From Desulfovibrionales bacterium GWA2_65_9 (GTDB lineage: Bacteria; Desulfobacterota; Desulfovibrionia; Desulfovibrionales; Desulfovibrionaceae): DNA of 6,958 nucleotides. The stretch spans positions 15,306 through 22,263 of the forward strand of contig MGTN01000180.1 in NCBI GenBank assembly GCA_001799475.1, read 5' to 3'. Under the pieces are notes generated by a model. The model was not told the origin of the DNA. It was given only the letters and a program-made list of their open reading frames with translations, and did no database searches. Shown one piece after another: positions 5,958 through 6,958 of this stretch (its first letter is position 1; every line of letters begins with the position of its first letter). Both the position numbers and the translations under genes were made by a program.

Positions 5958-6958
5958 CTAGGCGGCTTCCTCCGGGTTCTTCTCCAGGGGCAGTCCGGCC
6001 TCGAACATGGGCGCGCGGAAGTCGTCCTCATAAGCCTCGTAGCTGTGGGGCTTGATGTTGGGATCGTTCCACGGGTTCTCGTGGTGGTGCATGCGGGTGT
6101 CGTTGGGCAGGTTGCGCGTGGGCGAGAGGAACACGCCGCCCAGGTGCATCAGCTTCGAGAAGGGGAAGTAGACGAGCAGCGTGCTGACCAGGAACAGGTG
6201 CACGTAGAAGCTGACATCGACGCCCACCGGGGCCTTGAAGTGGAAGGTGGTCAGGCCCAGGACAACATCCTTGATGGCCATGACGTCGACCTTGGCGATG
6301 TAGCGCATGTACATGCCCGAGAGCGCGATGGCGAGGATCAGGATCAGCGGGAAGTAGTCGTTCACCAGCGAGATGTAGCGCAGGCGGGCGTCAAACAGGC
6401 GGCGCGCAAGCAGGAAACCCGCGCCGGCCAGGATGAGCATGTCGGTCTGGTAGAGGGTGGGCGCGTAGATCTGGAACACGCTGTCCGCGAACTCCACGGC
6501 CGTGATGACCATCGGCACCGGCTGCAGGAACAGGCGCATGTGGCGCACGACGATGATCAGGAAGGAGTAGTGGAACAGGATGGCGAAGAGCCACAGCCAC
6601 TTGTTCGACACATAGGCCACGATGGGGTTTTTGCCATCGTCGTGCTTCAAAACCACCTTGGTGTTGCGGAACAGCGACCGGAAGGTCACGATCTCCAGGA
6701 ACATGCGCATGGCCGTCTGCGGGCCGGTGGAGGGGTTGTCCCACTTGTTCTGCGGAATCCAGTCCAGCGATTGCTGCTGGCCGCCGGTGGTGGGGATGCG
6801 GAAGGGCACCGGGCTCTTGGCCCAGCCGATGACCTTGGCCACGAACCCGACCACGAAGATGACGAACGCCGTGCCGGGAACGCAGTACGCGAAGATGGTC
6901 TGCATCTTTGCCGCGCCCGCGCCCAGCGTGGCGATCACCACCAGGGCCAGGACCAGAA
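5958..6958 (-). CDS. dsrM: DsrM, NarI-like cytochrome b subunit (5' partial)
   Basis: Membrane subunit that binds two b hemes, exchanges electrons with menaquinol and partners with DsrK, as HdrE does with HdrD. The frame stays open to the window edge: five residues (LVLAL) precede a GTG at 6941 and extend the first hydrophobic helix, so the true start is probably just outside and only a few residues are missing. Counting from the GTG codon as 1, further hydrophobic segments lie near 14-40, 115-142, 166-182, 196-214 and 243-271, giving about six membrane passes including the first. His124 and His134, and His248 and His266, are the likely heme ligands; their spacings (10 and 18) equal those of the E. 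coli NarI ligands His56/66 and His187/205. The C-terminal tail from about 275 is polar, with an HHHE stretch (285-288) and an acidic end. Stop is TAG at 5958-5960. Confidence 0.94.
   Translation of the reverse strand, partial: LVLALVVIATLGAGAAKMQTIFAYCVPGTAFVIFVVGFVAKVIGWAKSPVPFRIPTTGGQQQSLDWIPQNKWDNPSTGPQTAMRMFLEIVTFRSLFRNTKVVLKHDDGKNPIVAYVSNKWLWLFAILFHYSFLIIVVRHMRLFLQPVPMVITAVEFADSVFQIYAPTLYQTDMLILAGAGFLLARRLFDARLRYISLVNDYFPLILILAIALSGMYMRYIAKVDVMAIKDVVLGLTTFHFKAPVGVDVSFYVHLFLVSTLLVYFPFSKLMHLGGVFLSPTRNLPNDTRMHHHENPWNDPNIKPHSYEAYEDDFRAPMFEAGLPLEKNPEEAA

Noticed and set aside
1..6958. CRISPR arrays, tRNA or rRNA genes, insertion sequences, or a novel defence-type system
   Set aside because: No regularly spaced direct repeats, tRNA cloverleaf, transposase-like frames or terminal repeats were seen. 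All large genes belong to well-known families.

Overview
The window is about 7 kb of GC-rich bacterial DNA, most likely from a sulfate reducer of the Desulfovibrionaceae (Desulfobacterota). The main evidence is a complete or near-complete dsrMKJOP operon of the sulfate-reducer type: a NarI-like cytochrome b, an Hdr-like FeS protein, a triheme cytochrome c, a Tat-exported ferredoxin and an NrfD-like membrane protein, in the order M-K-J-O-P. The species cannot be named from the sequence alone.

Layout: bases 1-1401 (+ strand) carry the 3' part of a UTP--glucose-1-phosphate uridylyltransferase of the eukaryote-like UDPGP family; its start lies before the window. Bases 1402-1909 are a convergent intergenic region with no credible gene but several strong hairpins: a perfect 20-bp inverted repeat downstream of the uridylyltransferase, a classic intrinsic terminator for the dsr operon, and a shared GC-rich hairpin motif behind each of the two converging genes. 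Bases 1910-6958 (- strand) hold, in transcription order, dsrM (5' end cut by the window edge), dsrK, dsrJ, dsrO and dsrP. The last four are packed tightly (58-nt gap M/K, 1-nt gap K/J, 4-nt overlap J/O, 9-nt gap O/P), as expected of one transcript coding a stoichiometric complex. The operon promoter lies outside the window.

How the genes work together: DsrMKJOP is the conserved transmembrane redox complex of dissimilatory sulfate reducers. DsrM (heme b) and DsrP are the membrane subunits that exchange electrons with the menaquinone pool. DsrJ and DsrO carry hemes c and FeS clusters on the periplasmic side. DsrK on the cytoplasmic side has the HdrD-like cysteine-rich site thought to reduce the trisulfide form of DsrC made by DsrAB sulfite reductase. 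The uridylyltransferase belongs to sugar-nucleotide metabolism and is on the opposite strand, so it is a neighbour and not part of the complex.

I did not find a new system. The points most worth a second look are the ligand bookkeeping in DsrO (exactly one FeS cluster site erased), the NarI-like histidine spacing in DsrM, the cysteine pattern in the DsrK catalytic domain, and the paired hairpin motifs in the convergent intergenic region.
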